DNA of 64,000 nt, taken from Pseudomonas laurylsulfatiphila (lineage in GTDB: Bacteria > Pseudomonadota > Gammaproteobacteria > Pseudomonadales > Pseudomonadaceae). This document shows positions 52,814-62,234 of the stretch, piece after piece (within the stretch, counting starts at the first letter, position 1; every line of letters begins with the position of its first letter). The stretch covers positions 124,001 through 188,000 of the forward strand of contig NZ_NIRS01000005.1 of the NCBI RefSeq assembly GCF_002934665.1. Direction: 5' to 3'. The notes beneath the pieces were generated by a model, which saw only the letters and a program-made list of their open reading frames with translations, made no database searches and was not told the origin of the DNA. Position numbers and translations under genes: made by a program.

Positions 52814-53988
52814 GCATTATTCGCTTCGATAACGTTGACGTTATCTTCTCCAAAGATCCACGCGAGGCGCTCAAGCTGCTGGATCAGGGCATGACCCGCA
52901 ACGAGATCCTGAAAAAGACCGGGCAGATCGTCGGTGTTGAAAAAGCCAGCCTGGATATCGAAAAAGGTGAAATCTGCGTACTGATGGGCCTGTCCGGCTC
53001 CGGCAAGTCCAGCCTGCTGCGCTGCATCAACGGCCTGAACACCGTCAGCCGTGGCAAGTTGTTCGTCGAGCACGAAGGCAAGCAGATCGACATCGCCTCC
53101 TGCACCCCGGCCGAACTGAAAATGATGCGCACCAAACGCATCGCGATGGTGTTCCAGAAGTTCGCCCTGATGCCTTGGCTGACCGTTCGCGAGAACATCA
53201 GCTTTGGCCTGGAAATGCAGGGTCGGCCCGAGAAGGAACGACGCAAACTGGTGGACGACAAGCTTGAGCTGGTGGGCCTGACCCAGTGGCGCAACAAGAA
53301 ACCCAACGAGCTGTCCGGTGGTATGCAACAACGTGTGGGCCTGGCCCGTGCCCTGGCGATGGACGCCGACATCCTGCTGATGGACGAACCGTTCTCGGCA
53401 CTCGACCCGCTGATCCGCCAGGGTCTGCAGGACGAACTGTTGGAACTGCAACGCAAGCTGAGCAAGACCATCGTGTTCGTAAGCCACGACCTCGACGAAG
53501 CCCTGAAACTGGGCAGCCGCATCGCGATCATGAAAGACGGCCGGATCATCCAGTACAGCAAGCCGGAAGAAATCGTCCTCAACCCTGCGGACGACTACGT
53601 GCGGACCTTCGTGGCCCACACCAACCCGCTGAACGTACTGTGCGGCCGCAGCCTGATGCGCACCCTGGACAACTGCAAGCGCATCAACGGTTCGGTGTGC
53701 CTGGATCCAGGCGGTGATTCGTGGCTGGATCTGGCCGAAGGCAATACCATCAAGGGTGCTCGCCAGAACGGGTCTGCGCTGGACTTGCAGAACTGGATAC
53801 CGGGTCAGGCCGTTGAAGGCCTGGGTCGTCGACCAACCCTGGTGGACTCGAACATCGGCATGCGCGATGCGCTGCAGATTCGTTATCAGACCGGCAACAA
53901 GCTGGTGCTGCATGACAACAACAAGGTGGTGGGGATTCTGGGCGACAGCGAGCTGTATCACGCACTGCTCGGCAAGAACCTGGGGTAA
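52810..53988 (+). CDS. choV: Choline ABC importer ATPase
   Basis: 392 residues of the OpuAA/ProV type. Walker A GLSGSGKSSLLR (about 60-71), signature LSGGMQQRVGLARAL, Walker B ILLMDEPFSALDPL and the switch His in VFVSHDLDEAL. The C-terminal 120 residues form the accessory/CBS-like region of osmoprotectant ATPases. It is followed by a strong terminator. Confidence 0.93.
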   Translation: MSIIRFDNVDVIFSKDPREALKLLDQGMTRNEILKKTGQIVGVEKASLDIEKGEICVLMGLSGSGKSSLLRCINGLNTVSRGKLFVEHEGKQIDIASCTPAELKMMRTKRIAMVFQKFALMPWLTVRENISFGLEMQGRPEKERRKLVDDKLELVGLTQWRNKKPNELSGGMQQRVGLARALAMDADILLMDEPFSALDPLIRQGLQDELLELQRKLSKTIVFVSHDLDEALKLGSRIAIMKDGRIIQYSKPEEIVLNPADDYVRTFVAHTNPLNVLCGRSLMRTLDNCKRINGSVCLDPGGDSWLDLAEGNTIKGARQNGSALDLQNWIPGQAVEGLGRRPTLVDSNIGMRDALQIRYQTGNKLVLHDNNKVVGILGDSELYHALLGKNLG

Positions 53989-54004
53989 GGCAACAGACAC
54001 AAAA

Positions 54005-54031
54005 ACGCCGCGAGAGAATCGCGGCGTTTTT
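54005..54031 (+). terminator. Rho-independent terminator of the choXWV operon
   Basis: The stem ACGCCGCGA / TCGCGGCGT (54005-54013 with 54019-54027) has a 5-nt loop and is followed by TTTTG TTT; A-rich sequence precedes it. It starts 16 bp after the choV stop. Confidence 0.9.
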
Positions 54032-54062
54032 GTTTGAACAGATTATTTGTAACGACGCTATC

Positions 54063-54143
54063 CCTGTAGGAGCCGGCTTGCCGGCGAAGGCGGTGTGACA
54101 GGCAAACCGCAGTGAGGCATTCGCTGGCAAGCCAGCTCCTACA
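54063..54143. repeat. REPIN between choV and betT
   Basis: Arms TGTAGGAGCCGGCTTGCCGGCGAAGG and ATTCGCTGGCAAGCCAGCTCC; mixed stem types again. It lies between convergent genes. Confidence 0.85.
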
Positions 54144-54188
54144 AAAGCAGCGCGGTGTTTCAGGCTGAAACACCTCGCCCCTCACAAC

Positions 54189-56186
54189 TCAGCTGTAAAC
54201 CCGGCCAAGGAGCTGCCGATGGCTTTCAAACTGATCGAGCACGTCACGAGTGATCTGATCTTGAGTGAAACCCATCAAGTCGTAGTCCTGGCTACCGTTA
54301 TGCAGGTAAACCTCGGCGCGATAGAAACGCTGACGCGCCTCATCGGACTGTGCCGATTCAGTCGGCGTAGCCAGGTAACCATCCAGGCTGACTTCGTAGA
54401 CAAACGGGTTGCCCTCCTCCATCTCGACGCGCACGCCCATGCAACGCTTGGATTTGCCCAGCAGCGTCTGCACCTGCAGGCCTTGAGCACGCATTTGCGC
54501 CGTCGCATCTTCCAGCGCCGGGCTCACTTGCTTGTCCATGAAGCGCTGCACCACCGACTGGCTCGGTTGCAGGTCCAGCTGGGTCAAACGCTCGCTGAAA
54601 CCACGACGACCGCGTGCCGCCAGTTCCGCTTGCTCCTGTTCGATCTGCACGTCCTGGCGCATGGCCTTGTGCAAGCCGAACATGAAGAACACCAGCACCA
54701 CCGAGAACGGCAGACCGGCCAGTACCACCATGGTCTGCATGGCTTCAAAGTTGCCGGCGAACAGCAGGCCAATGGTCACCAGGGTGATCACCGCCGACCA
54801 GAAGATCCGCAGCCAGTGCGGAGCGTCTTCATCGACGGTACCGCCCTTGCACGACAGGTTGGCCATCATCACCGCGCCGGAATCCGCCGGGGTCAGGAAC
54901 AGCACGAAACCGACAAAGATCGATACGCCGATCACCACCTTCGACGCCGGGTAATGCTCAAGCAACTGGTAGATCGCCATGGACGGCTGTTCCAGCGCCG
55001 TTTTTCCAAGCTCCACCGCCCCATGGTTCATCACCAGGTCCAGGGCCGAGTTACCGAAGATCGACAGCCACGCCAGGGTGAAGCCCAGCGGAATCAGCAG
55101 TACGCCGGCCACCAGTTCACGCACCGTGCGGCCACGGGAAATACGTGCGATAAACATGCCCACGAATGGTGCCCAGGAAATCCACCAGGCCCAGTAGAAC
55201 AGGGTCCACAGGCCCAACCAGCGGTCGGACTTCTCGGCGTCGCCTTCATACACATAGAGGTCGAAGGTCTTCAGCACCACACCGTTCAAGTAGTCGCCGA
55301 CGTTCTGCACGAAGCCGTTGAGCAGGTGCAGGGTCGGGCCGAACAGCAGGACGAAAATCAGCAAGCCGCTGAACAATACGATGTTCAGGTTGGACAGACG
55401 ACGGATGCCGTTTTCCACGCCCGACACAGCGGCGATGGTCGCCACAGTGCTCATCACGATGATCACGATCAGCAGGTTGGTGTTGCTGTGCTCCATGCCG
55501 AACAGGTTTTCAAGGCCCGATGACACCTGCAGCGAACCAATCCCCAGGTTGGTCACCAGACCCAGCAGGGTCACGAACATGCCGAAGCCGTCCACCGCAT
55601 GACCGGCCGCGCCCTTGACCCAACGCTCACCCACCAGCGGATACAGCGCCGAACGCAACGCCAGCGGCTGGTTATGACGGTAGGCAAAGTACGCCACCGC
55701 CAAGCCGACCAGCGCGTAAATCGCCCAGCCGTGCAGGCCCCAATGCAGGAAAGTCAGTTGTACTGCCTGACGTGCCGCGAGGTTGCTGCCGGCGACGCCT
55801 TCCGGCGGGTTGAAGTAGTGGTCCAGCGGTTCGGACGCGCCGAAATACAACAACGAGATGCCGATGCCCGAGGAAAACAGCATCCCCGCCCAGGCGCCGT
55901 AGCTGAAATCCGGGGTGTCATCCTTGCTGCCCAACTTCAGTTTGCCATAGGACGAAAACGCCAGGCCGACGACGAAAATCAGATAGGCGGCAATCACCAC
56001 CATGTAGTACCAGCCGAAGCTGCGGGACAACCAGGCTTGCGCCGTACCCAGCATTCTGCCGGCCTCTTGCGGGGCGATGATCAGAATGGCGGTCAACAAC
56101 AGAATCAACGCGGTAGAGGTGTAGAACACCCAACCGTTGACCGACACCTTCTGCGGTGGGGTCTTTATTAGCGAGGCAGAACTCAT
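54189..56186 (-). CDS. betT: BCCT-family choline transporter
   Basis: 665 residues with twelve membrane helices in the first 500 and a long cytoplasmic C-terminal domain (about 510-665) of the BetT type, which senses osmolality in characterised members. BCCT signature GWTLFYWAWWISWAPFVGMFIARISRGRTVRE-type sequence (here WTLFYWAWWISWAPFVGMF) with the substrate-binding Trp cluster is intact. It is divergent from betIBA; the intervening 324 bp contain a palindromic BetI operator. Confidence 0.93.
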   Translation of the reverse strand: MSSASLIKTPPQKVSVNGWVFYTSTALILLLTAILIIAPQEAGRMLGTAQAWLSRSFGWYYMVVIAAYLIFVVGLAFSSYGKLKLGSKDDTPDFSYGAWAGMLFSSGIGISLLYFGASEPLDHYFNPPEGVAGSNLAARQAVQLTFLHWGLHGWAIYALVGLAVAYFAYRHNQPLALRSALYPLVGERWVKGAAGHAVDGFGMFVTLLGLVTNLGIGSLQVSSGLENLFGMEHSNTNLLIVIIVMSTVATIAAVSGVENGIRRLSNLNIVLFSGLLIFVLLFGPTLHLLNGFVQNVGDYLNGVVLKTFDLYVYEGDAEKSDRWLGLWTLFYWAWWISWAPFVGMFIARISRGRTVRELVAGVLLIPLGFTLAWLSIFGNSALDLVMNHGAVELGKTALEQPSMAIYQLLEHYPASKVVIGVSIFVGFVLFLTPADSGAVMMANLSCKGGTVDEDAPHWLRIFWSAVITLVTIGLLFAGNFEAMQTMVVLAGLPFSVVLVFFMFGLHKAMRQDVQIEQEQAELAARGRRGFSERLTQLDLQPSQSVVQRFMDKQVSPALEDATAQMRAQGLQVQTLLGKSKRCMGVRVEMEEGNPFVYEVSLDGYLATPTESAQSDEARQRFYRAEVYLHNGSQDYDLMGFTQDQITRDVLDQFESHRQLLGRVYS

Positions 56187-56420
56187 GGCACAGATGCTCC
56201 GGGCAGTGCGAGAGAAGAACGCAAGGCAAACGAGTTACCCGACCAATCGGTTAGTGGGCAGCCGACCGGCGGGTGATATAAAGACACCCCGAAAAAAGCC
56301 CGAAACCCCTGGAGCGCCACAGCGCGTAGGTTTCGAGCAGATTCGGAAGTCATTTTTTCCGCCGCTACATGTAGGGAAAATCTGTAGGCAGCGACGATTT
56401 GTCGCAGATCTTATTCTTTG

Positions 56421-56440
56421 TTGATTGAACGTTCAATCAA
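56421..56440. promoter_or_regulatory. BetI operator
   Basis: TTGATTGAACGTTCAATCAA is a perfect 20-bp palindrome about 70 bp before betI and 235 bp before betT. It resembles the TetR-family BetI sites known in bet operons; choline would relieve repression. The remaining gap 56187-56420 holds an inverted CGAAACC/GGTTTCG but no gene. Confidence 0.85.
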
Positions 56441-56510
56441 AACAAAATAGACTGGCCCTCAAGCCGGTAGTCGTTTGACGTCTGCCGGAAGGCCTAAGGA
56501 GATGTGCAAG

Positions 56511-57104
56511 ATGCCCAAGGTCGGTATGCAACCCATCCGTCGCCAACAGTTGATCGAAGCCACATTGCTGGCGGTCGACCAGGTCGGAATGGGGGACGCC
56601 AGCATTGCGCTGATCGCCCGTTTGGCCGGTGTCTCGAATGGCATCATCAGTCATTACTTTCAGGACAAGAACGGCCTGATCGCTGCCACGGCGCAGTACC
56701 TGATGAGTGTCCTCAGCGAGAACGTCACCGCGCGCCGTCAGGCGCTGACAGATGCAAGCCCGCGGGCGCATCTGCAGGTGATCATCGAAGGCAACTTCGA
56801 CGCCAGCCAGGTCAATGGCCCGGCAATGAAAACCTGGCTGGCCTTCTGGGCCACCAGCATGCACCACCCGTCTTTGCACAGGTTGCAGCGGATCAACGAT
56901 CACCGTCTGTATTCCAACCTGTGCTGCCAGTTCCGCCGCGTACTGCCGCTCGACGATGCGCGCAGTGCAGCCCGTGGCCTGGCAGCCCTCATTGACGGTT
57001 TGTGGTTGCGCGGCGCGCTGTCGGGAGATGCTTTCGACACCGGGCAGGCGCACCAGATCGCTTACGAATACATGGATTTCCAACTGGCCAAGCAGGTGAG
57101 TTAG
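56511..57104 (+). CDS. betI: Choline-responsive repressor BetI (TetR family)
   Basis: 197 residues from the ATG at 56511, with AAGGAG 9 nt upstream. The HTH is DASIALIARLAGVSNGIISHYFQDKNGLIAATAQYL (about 28-62). The C-terminal ligand domain has MKTWLAFWATSMHHPSLHRLQRINDHRLYSNL. It is the first gene of betIBA. Confidence 0.94.
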   Translation: MPKVGMQPIRRQQLIEATLLAVDQVGMGDASIALIARLAGVSNGIISHYFQDKNGLIAATAQYLMSVLSENVTARRQALTDASPRAHLQVIIEGNFDASQVNGPAMKTWLAFWATSMHHPSLHRLQRINDHRLYSNLCCQFRRVLPLDDARSAARGLAALIDGLWLRGALSGDAFDTGQAHQIAYEYMDFQLAKQVS

Positions 57105-57164
57105 AGCACACAGAACGCTCAACCACCGGACCGCGCCAATCACTGATGCACTTGCGAGGACTTT

Positions 57165-58637
57165 ATGGCCCGTTTCGAATTGCAAAAACTCTACATCGAT
57201 GGCGCTTACTCTGACGCCAGCAGCGACGCCACTTTCGAAGCCATCAACCCGGCTAACGGTGAAGTCCTCGCAAAAGTACAACGTGCCACCTTCGATGACG
57301 TCGAGCGCGCCGTCGTCAGCGCCGAAAAGGGCCAGAAAATCTGGGCCGCCATGACCGCCATGGAGCGTTCGCGCATCCTGCGTCGCGCCGTGGAAATCCT
57401 GCGTGAGCGCAACGACGAACTGGCCGCCCTGGAAACCCTGGACACCGGCAAGTCGTACTCCGAAACCCGCTACGTCGACATCGTCACCGGCGCTGATGTG
57501 CTGGAGTACTACGCAGGCCTGGTTCCGGCCATCGAAGGCGAGCAGATTCCGCTGCGCACCACCTCGTTCGTCTACACCCGTCGCGAGCCGCTGGGCGTCG
57601 TGGCCGGTATCGGCGCGTGGAACTACCCGATCCAGATCGCCCTGTGGAAATCCGCGCCAGCCCTGGCGGCCGGTAACGCGATGATCTTCAAGCCAAGCGA
57701 AGTCACCTCGCTGACCACCCTGAAACTGGCCGAGATCTACACCGAAGCCGGCGTGCCAAACGGCGTGTTCAACGTCCTGACCGGCAGCGGCCGTGAAGTC
57801 GGCACCTGGCTGACCGAGCACCCGCGCATCGAGAAAGTCTCGTTCACCGGCGGCACCGACACCGGCAAGAAAGTCATGGCCAGCGCTTCGAGCTCTTCGC
57901 TCAAGGAAGTGACCATGGAACTGGGCGGCAAGTCGCCGCTGATCATCTGTGACGACGCCGATCTCGATCGCGCTGCCGACACCGCGATGATGGCCAACTT
58001 CTACAGCTCCGGTCAGGTGTGCACCAACGGCACCCGCGTGTTCGTACCGGCCCACCTGAAAGCCGCTTTCGAAGCCAAGATCGTTGAGCGCGTTGCGCGC
58101 ATCCGCGTCGGCAACCCTGAAGACGAAAACACCAACTTCGGCCCATTGGTCAGCTTCGCCCACATGGAAAACGTGCTGGGCTACATCGCCAAGGGCAAGG
58201 AAGAAGGTGCCCGCGTACTGTGCGGCGGCGAGCGTCTGACCGACGGCGAATTCGCCAAAGGCGCCTTCGTGGCCCCGACCGTGTTCACCGACTGCACCGA
58301 CGACATGACCATCGTCCGTGAAGAAATCTTTGGCCCGGTGATGGCGATCCTCACCTACGAAACCGAAGAAGAAGTGATCCGTCGCGCCAACGACACCGAA
58401 TTCGGCCTGGCCGCCGGTATCGTCACCCGCGACCTGAACCGCGCGCACCGCGTGATCCATCAACTGGAAGCCGGTATCTGCTGGATCAACGCCTGGGGCG
58501 AGTCCGACGCGAAGATGCCGGTTGGCGGCTACAAGCAGTCGGGTGTCGGCCGTGAGAACGGCATCAGCTCGCTGAACAACTTCACCCGCATCAAATCGGT
58601 ACAGGTCGAGCTGGGCGATTACGTCTCGGTGTTCTAA
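57165..58637 (+). CDS. betB: Betaine aldehyde dehydrogenase
   Basis: 490 residues, ALDH family; oxidises betaine aldehyde to glycine betaine. The catalytic Cys is in SSGQVCTNGTRVFV, the general-base Glu in TMELGGKSPLI, and the cofactor segment is SFTGGTDTGKKVMA. AGGAC lies about 8 nt before the ATG. The 60-bp gap to betI is short enough for one transcript. Confidence 0.96.
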   Translation: MARFELQKLYIDGAYSDASSDATFEAINPANGEVLAKVQRATFDDVERAVVSAEKGQKIWAAMTAMERSRILRRAVEILRERNDELAALETLDTGKSYSETRYVDIVTGADVLEYYAGLVPAIEGEQIPLRTTSFVYTRREPLGVVAGIGAWNYPIQIALWKSAPALAAGNAMIFKPSEVTSLTTLKLAEIYTEAGVPNGVFNVLTGSGREVGTWLTEHPRIEKVSFTGGTDTGKKVMASASSSSLKEVTMELGGKSPLIICDDADLDRAADTAMMANFYSSGQVCTNGTRVFVPAHLKAAFEAKIVERVARIRVGNPEDENTNFGPLVSFAHMENVLGYIAKGKEEGARVLCGGERLTDGEFAKGAFVAPTVFTDCTDDMTIVREEIFGPVMAILTYETEEEVIRRANDTEFGLAAGIVTRDLNRAHRVIHQLEAGICWINAWGESDAKMPVGGYKQSGVGRENGISSLNNFTRIKSVQVELGDYVSVF

Positions 58638-58668
58638 GACCCGAGTCTTGTATTGCCTGCCAGGCCGT

Positions 58669-58759
58669 CATCGCTGGCAAGCCAGCTCCTACAGGTTCGG
58701 CGTCGTTCGCCAAACCTGCGGTTACCCCGCCCTTGTAGGAGCCGGCTTGCCGGCGATCG
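58669..58759. repeat. REPIN between betB and betA
   Basis: Arms CATCGCTGGCAAGCCAGCTCC and TGTAGGAGCCGGCTTGCCGGCGAT. It is intra-operonic, a possible brake on betA or a processing site. Confidence 0.85.
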
Positions 58760-58814
58760 AGTGCGCAGCACTCGCCGAGGCCCGACCTGACCACCATCAA
58801 AGAGGGTGCATTCA

Positions 58815-60515
58815 ATGTCCCAAGAATTCGACTACATCATCATCGGTGCCGGCTCGGCCGGTAACACCCTGGCGACCCGTCTGACCGAAGACGCCGGCGT
58901 CACCGTCCTGCTGCTCGAAGCCGGCGGCCCGGACTACCGTTTTGACTTCCGCACACAAATGCCGGCCGCCCTGGCGTTCCCGCTGCAGGGCCGTCGCTAC
59001 AACTGGGCCTACGAAACCGATCCAGAGCCACACATGGACGGGCGTCGCATGGAGTGCGGTCGCGGCAAGGGCCTGGGCGGCTCTTCTCTGATCAACGGCA
59101 TGTGCTACATCCGCGGCAACGCCATGGACTACGACGGCTGGGCGAAACTGCCAGGCCTGGAAGACTGGTCGTACCTCGACTGCCTGCCATATTTCCGCAA
59201 GGCGGAAACCCGTGACATCGGCCCGAACGACTACCACGGTGGCGAAGGCCCAGTCAGCGTGACCACGCCGAAAGCCGGCAATAACCCGCTGTTCCACGCC
59301 ATGGTTGAAGCCGGCGTGCAGGCCGGTTACCCGCGCACCGAAGACTTGAACGGCTACCAGCAGGAAGGCTTCGGCCCGATGGATCGCACCGTGACACCGA
59401 AAGGTCGTCGTGCCTCCACCGCCCGTGGTTACCTGGACGTCGCCAAGAAGCGTTCGACCCTGACCATCGTCACCCACGCCCTGACCGACAAGATCCTGTT
59501 CGAAGGCAAGCGTGCGGTCGGCGTGCGTTACCTGGTGGGCGCGGCTGAAGAGCGTGTCGAGGTCAAGGCACGCAAGGAAGTGCTGCTGTGCTCCGGCGCC
59601 ATCGCTTCGCCGCAGATCCTGCAACGCTCCGGCGTCGGCCCGGCCGAGCTGCTGAACAAGCTCGACATTCCGGTGGTCCACGACCTGCCGGGCGTCGGTG
59701 AAAACCTGCAGGACCACCTTGAGCTGTACCTGCAATACGCTTGCACCCAACCGGTCTCGCTATACCCGTCGCTGCTCTTGCACAACCAGCCGGCCATCGG
59801 TGCCGAGTGGCTGTTCAACGGCACCGGCATCGGCGCCAGCAACCAGTTCGAAGCCGGCGGTTTCATCCGCACCCGCCCGGAATTCGAATGGCCGAACATC
59901 CAGTACCACTTCCTGCCGGTGGCGATTAACTACAACGGCAGCAACGGTGTGAAAGAGCACGGCTTCCAGGCGCACATGGGCTCCATGCGTTCGCCAAGCC
60001 GTGGGCGCATCCAGGCCAAGTCCAAGGACCCACGCCAGCACCCGAGCATCCTGTTCAACTACATGGCCACCGAGCAGGACTGGCAGGAATTCCGCGACGG
60101 CATCCGCCTGACTCGTGAAATCATGCAACAGCCGGCACTGGACGCCTTCCGCGGTCGCGAGATCAGTCCGGGCATCGAGGTGCAAACCGACGAGCAACTG
60201 GACAAGTTCATCCGCGAACACGCTGAAACCGCGTTCCACCCGTCCTGCTCGTGCAAGATGGGCACCGACGACATGGCCGTGGTCGATGGCGAAGGTCGCG
60301 TGCATGGCATGCAAGGCCTGCGCGTGGTCGATGCCTCGATCATGCCGATCATCACCACCGGCAACCTCAACGCACCCACGATCATGATGGCCGAGAAAAT
60401 CGCCGACAAGATCCGTGGCCGCAAGCCATTGCCGCGCAGCACAGCCACATACTATGTGGCCGGTGAAGCGCCGGTGAAGGGCAAGCCGGTGCGGGAAGTG
60501 AGCCAGACGGCGTAA
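58815..60515 (+). CDS. betA: Choline dehydrogenase
   Basis: 566 residues, FAD-dependent GMC oxidoreductase, membrane-associated; oxidises choline to betaine aldehyde. FAD motif FDYIIIGAGSAGNTLATRLTED at the N-terminus; GMC signatures GRGKGLGGSSLINGMCYIRG and SGAIASPQILQRSGVG; the active-site His lies in FHPSCSCKMG and the final NLNAPTIMMAEK. I start at 58815, with AGAGGGTG about 8 nt upstream; a GTG at 58806 would add three residues. Confidence 0.96.
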   Translation: MSQEFDYIIIGAGSAGNTLATRLTEDAGVTVLLLEAGGPDYRFDFRTQMPAALAFPLQGRRYNWAYETDPEPHMDGRRMECGRGKGLGGSSLINGMCYIRGNAMDYDGWAKLPGLEDWSYLDCLPYFRKAETRDIGPNDYHGGEGPVSVTTPKAGNNPLFHAMVEAGVQAGYPRTEDLNGYQQEGFGPMDRTVTPKGRRASTARGYLDVAKKRSTLTIVTHALTDKILFEGKRAVGVRYLVGAAEERVEVKARKEVLLCSGAIASPQILQRSGVGPAELLNKLDIPVVHDLPGVGENLQDHLELYLQYACTQPVSLYPSLLLHNQPAIGAEWLFNGTGIGASNQFEAGGFIRTRPEFEWPNIQYHFLPVAINYNGSNGVKEHGFQAHMGSMRSPSRGRIQAKSKDPRQHPSILFNYMATEQDWQEFRDGIRLTREIMQQPALDAFRGREISPGIEVQTDEQLDKFIREHAETAFHPSCSCKMGTDDMAVVDGEGRVHGMQGLRVVDASIMPIITTGNLNAPTIMMAEKIADKIRGRKPLPRSTATYYVAGEAPVKGKPVREVSQTA

Positions 60516-60538
60516 GGCGTTACACCGCGTCACGGCTA

Positions 60539-60630
60539 TTCGCGAGCAAGCCCGCTCCCACAGGTTTCGGGTTGGATTGCAGATTTGTGATCCAACCAGG
60601 ACTACTGTGGGAGCGGGCTTGCTCGCGAAG
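60539..60630. repeat. REPIN downstream of betA
   Basis: Arms TTCGCGAGCAAGCCCGCTCCCAC and GTGGGAGCGGGCTTGCTCGCGAA; the spacer has the inner repeat GGTTGGAT / ATCCAACC. It lies in the 276-bp gap before tldD-like, which otherwise holds that gene's promoter. Confidence 0.85.
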
Positions 60631-60791
60631 AGGCCCGGCCAGGCAACACCTCTCTCCCGGCAATCACTAGCAAGCCCGATACAAACTTGATCCTCCCCCC
60701 CTCGCAGGCCTAATCTAGCGCCACGCAATCGTTTCACCCCTTCCCCTCGCAGCACCGCGCCATCGCCACTCCATAACCAGGAGGTTCACGA

Positions 60792-62234
60792 ATGTTCGAC
60801 TTCTACCCCCAGCTCAAGCAGCGCTTCGCTGCCTTGCGCACGGGTGCTGAATTCTTTTCCCTGCGTTATGTGCGCGAATCCGGGCAGCACCTGTCGGTGC
60901 GCAAGAATGTCGCCGAACCGCCGAGCCTGAGCCGTGACGAAGGGGCGATGCTGACCGTGCGGGTCAATGGCGTCGAGGCTTATTCGGCGACCAACGATCT
61001 GTCGCAACAAGGCCTGCAGGCCGCCCTTGAGCGCGCCGAACTCCAGGCCCGTCGACTCAAGCCCCACGCCTTGCTGGACCTGCGTGAACAGGCTGTTTCC
61101 AGCGACCGCGCCGATTACTTTTCGCCGAACCTCGACCAGCCCTTCCCGTCCCTTAGCGACTGCTACCAACTGCTCGGCGCCGAGTCGGCCGCCGTGCCCA
61201 GGGACGAGCGTCTGGTGAACTGGCAGGTCAGCCTCGGCATCACTCACGTCGAGCAGATTTACCTCAACAGCGCCGGCGCCGAACTGCGCCAGGCGCAACG
61301 CTTTGTTTACCCCGGCCTGGACGTCACGGCCTACGACGGCAACGACAGCCAGACCCGCAGCCTGGGTCGCGAGAACTTCGGCCAGCAAGGCGCGGCGGAC
61401 GTCATCAGCCGCTGCGGCCTGATCGGTGCCGGTGCCCAGGTGGCTGATCAGGCGCTGCAACTGCTGCTGGCGCCGAACACACCGCAAGGCAAGCGCGACC
61501 TGCTGCTGATGCCCGACCAGATGATGCTGCAAATCCACGAATCCATCGGCCATCCGCTGGAGCTGGACCGCATTCTGGGTGACGAGCGCAATTACGCCGG
61601 CACCAGCTTTGTCAAAGCCGAAGATTTCGGCCGACTGCAATACGGCTCCGGCCTGCTCAACGTGACCTTCGACCCGGACATCCCCGAAGAACTCGCCAGC
61701 TATGGCCATGACGACGACGGCACGCCCGCCAGCAAACAGTTCCTGATCCGCGAAGGCCTGTTGCTGCGCCCGCTGGGCGGTGCGTTGTCGCAATTCCGGG
61801 CAGGCATGGACGGCGTCGCCAACAGCCGCGCCTGCGGCTGGAACCGACCGCCGATCGATCGCATGGCCAACCTCAACATCGAGCCGGGCGATCAGTCCAT
61901 CGAGCAACTGATCGGCGGTATCGAACACGGCGTGCTGATGTCGACCAACCGTTCCTGGTCGATCGACGATGCCCGCAATAAATTCCAGTTCGGCTGCGAA
62001 TGGGGCCAACTGATCGAAAACGGCGAACTCAAGGGGGTGGTAAAGAATCCCAATTACAGGGGCATCTCCGCGCAGTTCTGGAAAAGCCTCAGCGCCGTCG
62101 GCGATGCCAGCACTTTCAAGGTCCTCGGCACACCGAATTGCGGCAAGGGCGAGCCGAACCAGGTGATCCGCGTCGGCCACGCGTCACCGGCCTGCGTGTT
62201 CAGTAACGTTGATGTATTCGGAGGAGACGCCTGA
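60792..62234 (+). CDS. TldD-family metalloprotease
   Basis: 480 residues. The metal motif HESIGH (H249, E250, H254) is the HExxxH of TldD, and C468 near the C-terminus (SPACVFSNVDVF) is the expected third ligand. TldD/E pairs process unfolded peptides such as microcins; in bacteria without those the substrate is unknown. This pair is likely a paralogue, because the canonical tldD and pmbA are usually separate genes elsewhere. Its stop and the next ATG share one base (TGATG). Confidence 0.88.
   Translation: MFDFYPQLKQRFAALRTGAEFFSLRYVRESGQHLSVRKNVAEPPSLSRDEGAMLTVRVNGVEAYSATNDLSQQGLQAALERAELQARRLKPHALLDLREQAVSSDRADYFSPNLDQPFPSLSDCYQLLGAESAAVPRDERLVNWQVSLGITHVEQIYLNSAGAELRQAQRFVYPGLDVTAYDGNDSQTRSLGRENFGQQGAADVISRCGLIGAGAQVADQALQLLLAPNTPQGKRDLLLMPDQMMLQIHESIGHPLELDRILGDERNYAGTSFVKAEDFGRLQYGSGLLNVTFDPDIPEELASYGHDDDGTPASKQFLIREGLLLRPLGGALSQFRAGMDGVANSRACGWNRPPIDRMANLNIEPGDQSIEQLIGGIEHGVLMSTNRSWSIDDARNKFQFGCEWGQLIENGELKGVVKNPNYRGISAQFWKSLSAVGDASTFKVLGTPNCGKGEPNQVIRVGHASPACVFSNVDVFGGDA

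Noticed and set aside
56433..58463. A 676-codon minus-strand frame opposite betI and betB.
   Set aside because: It is the antisense of two strongly conserved genes and has no family features.
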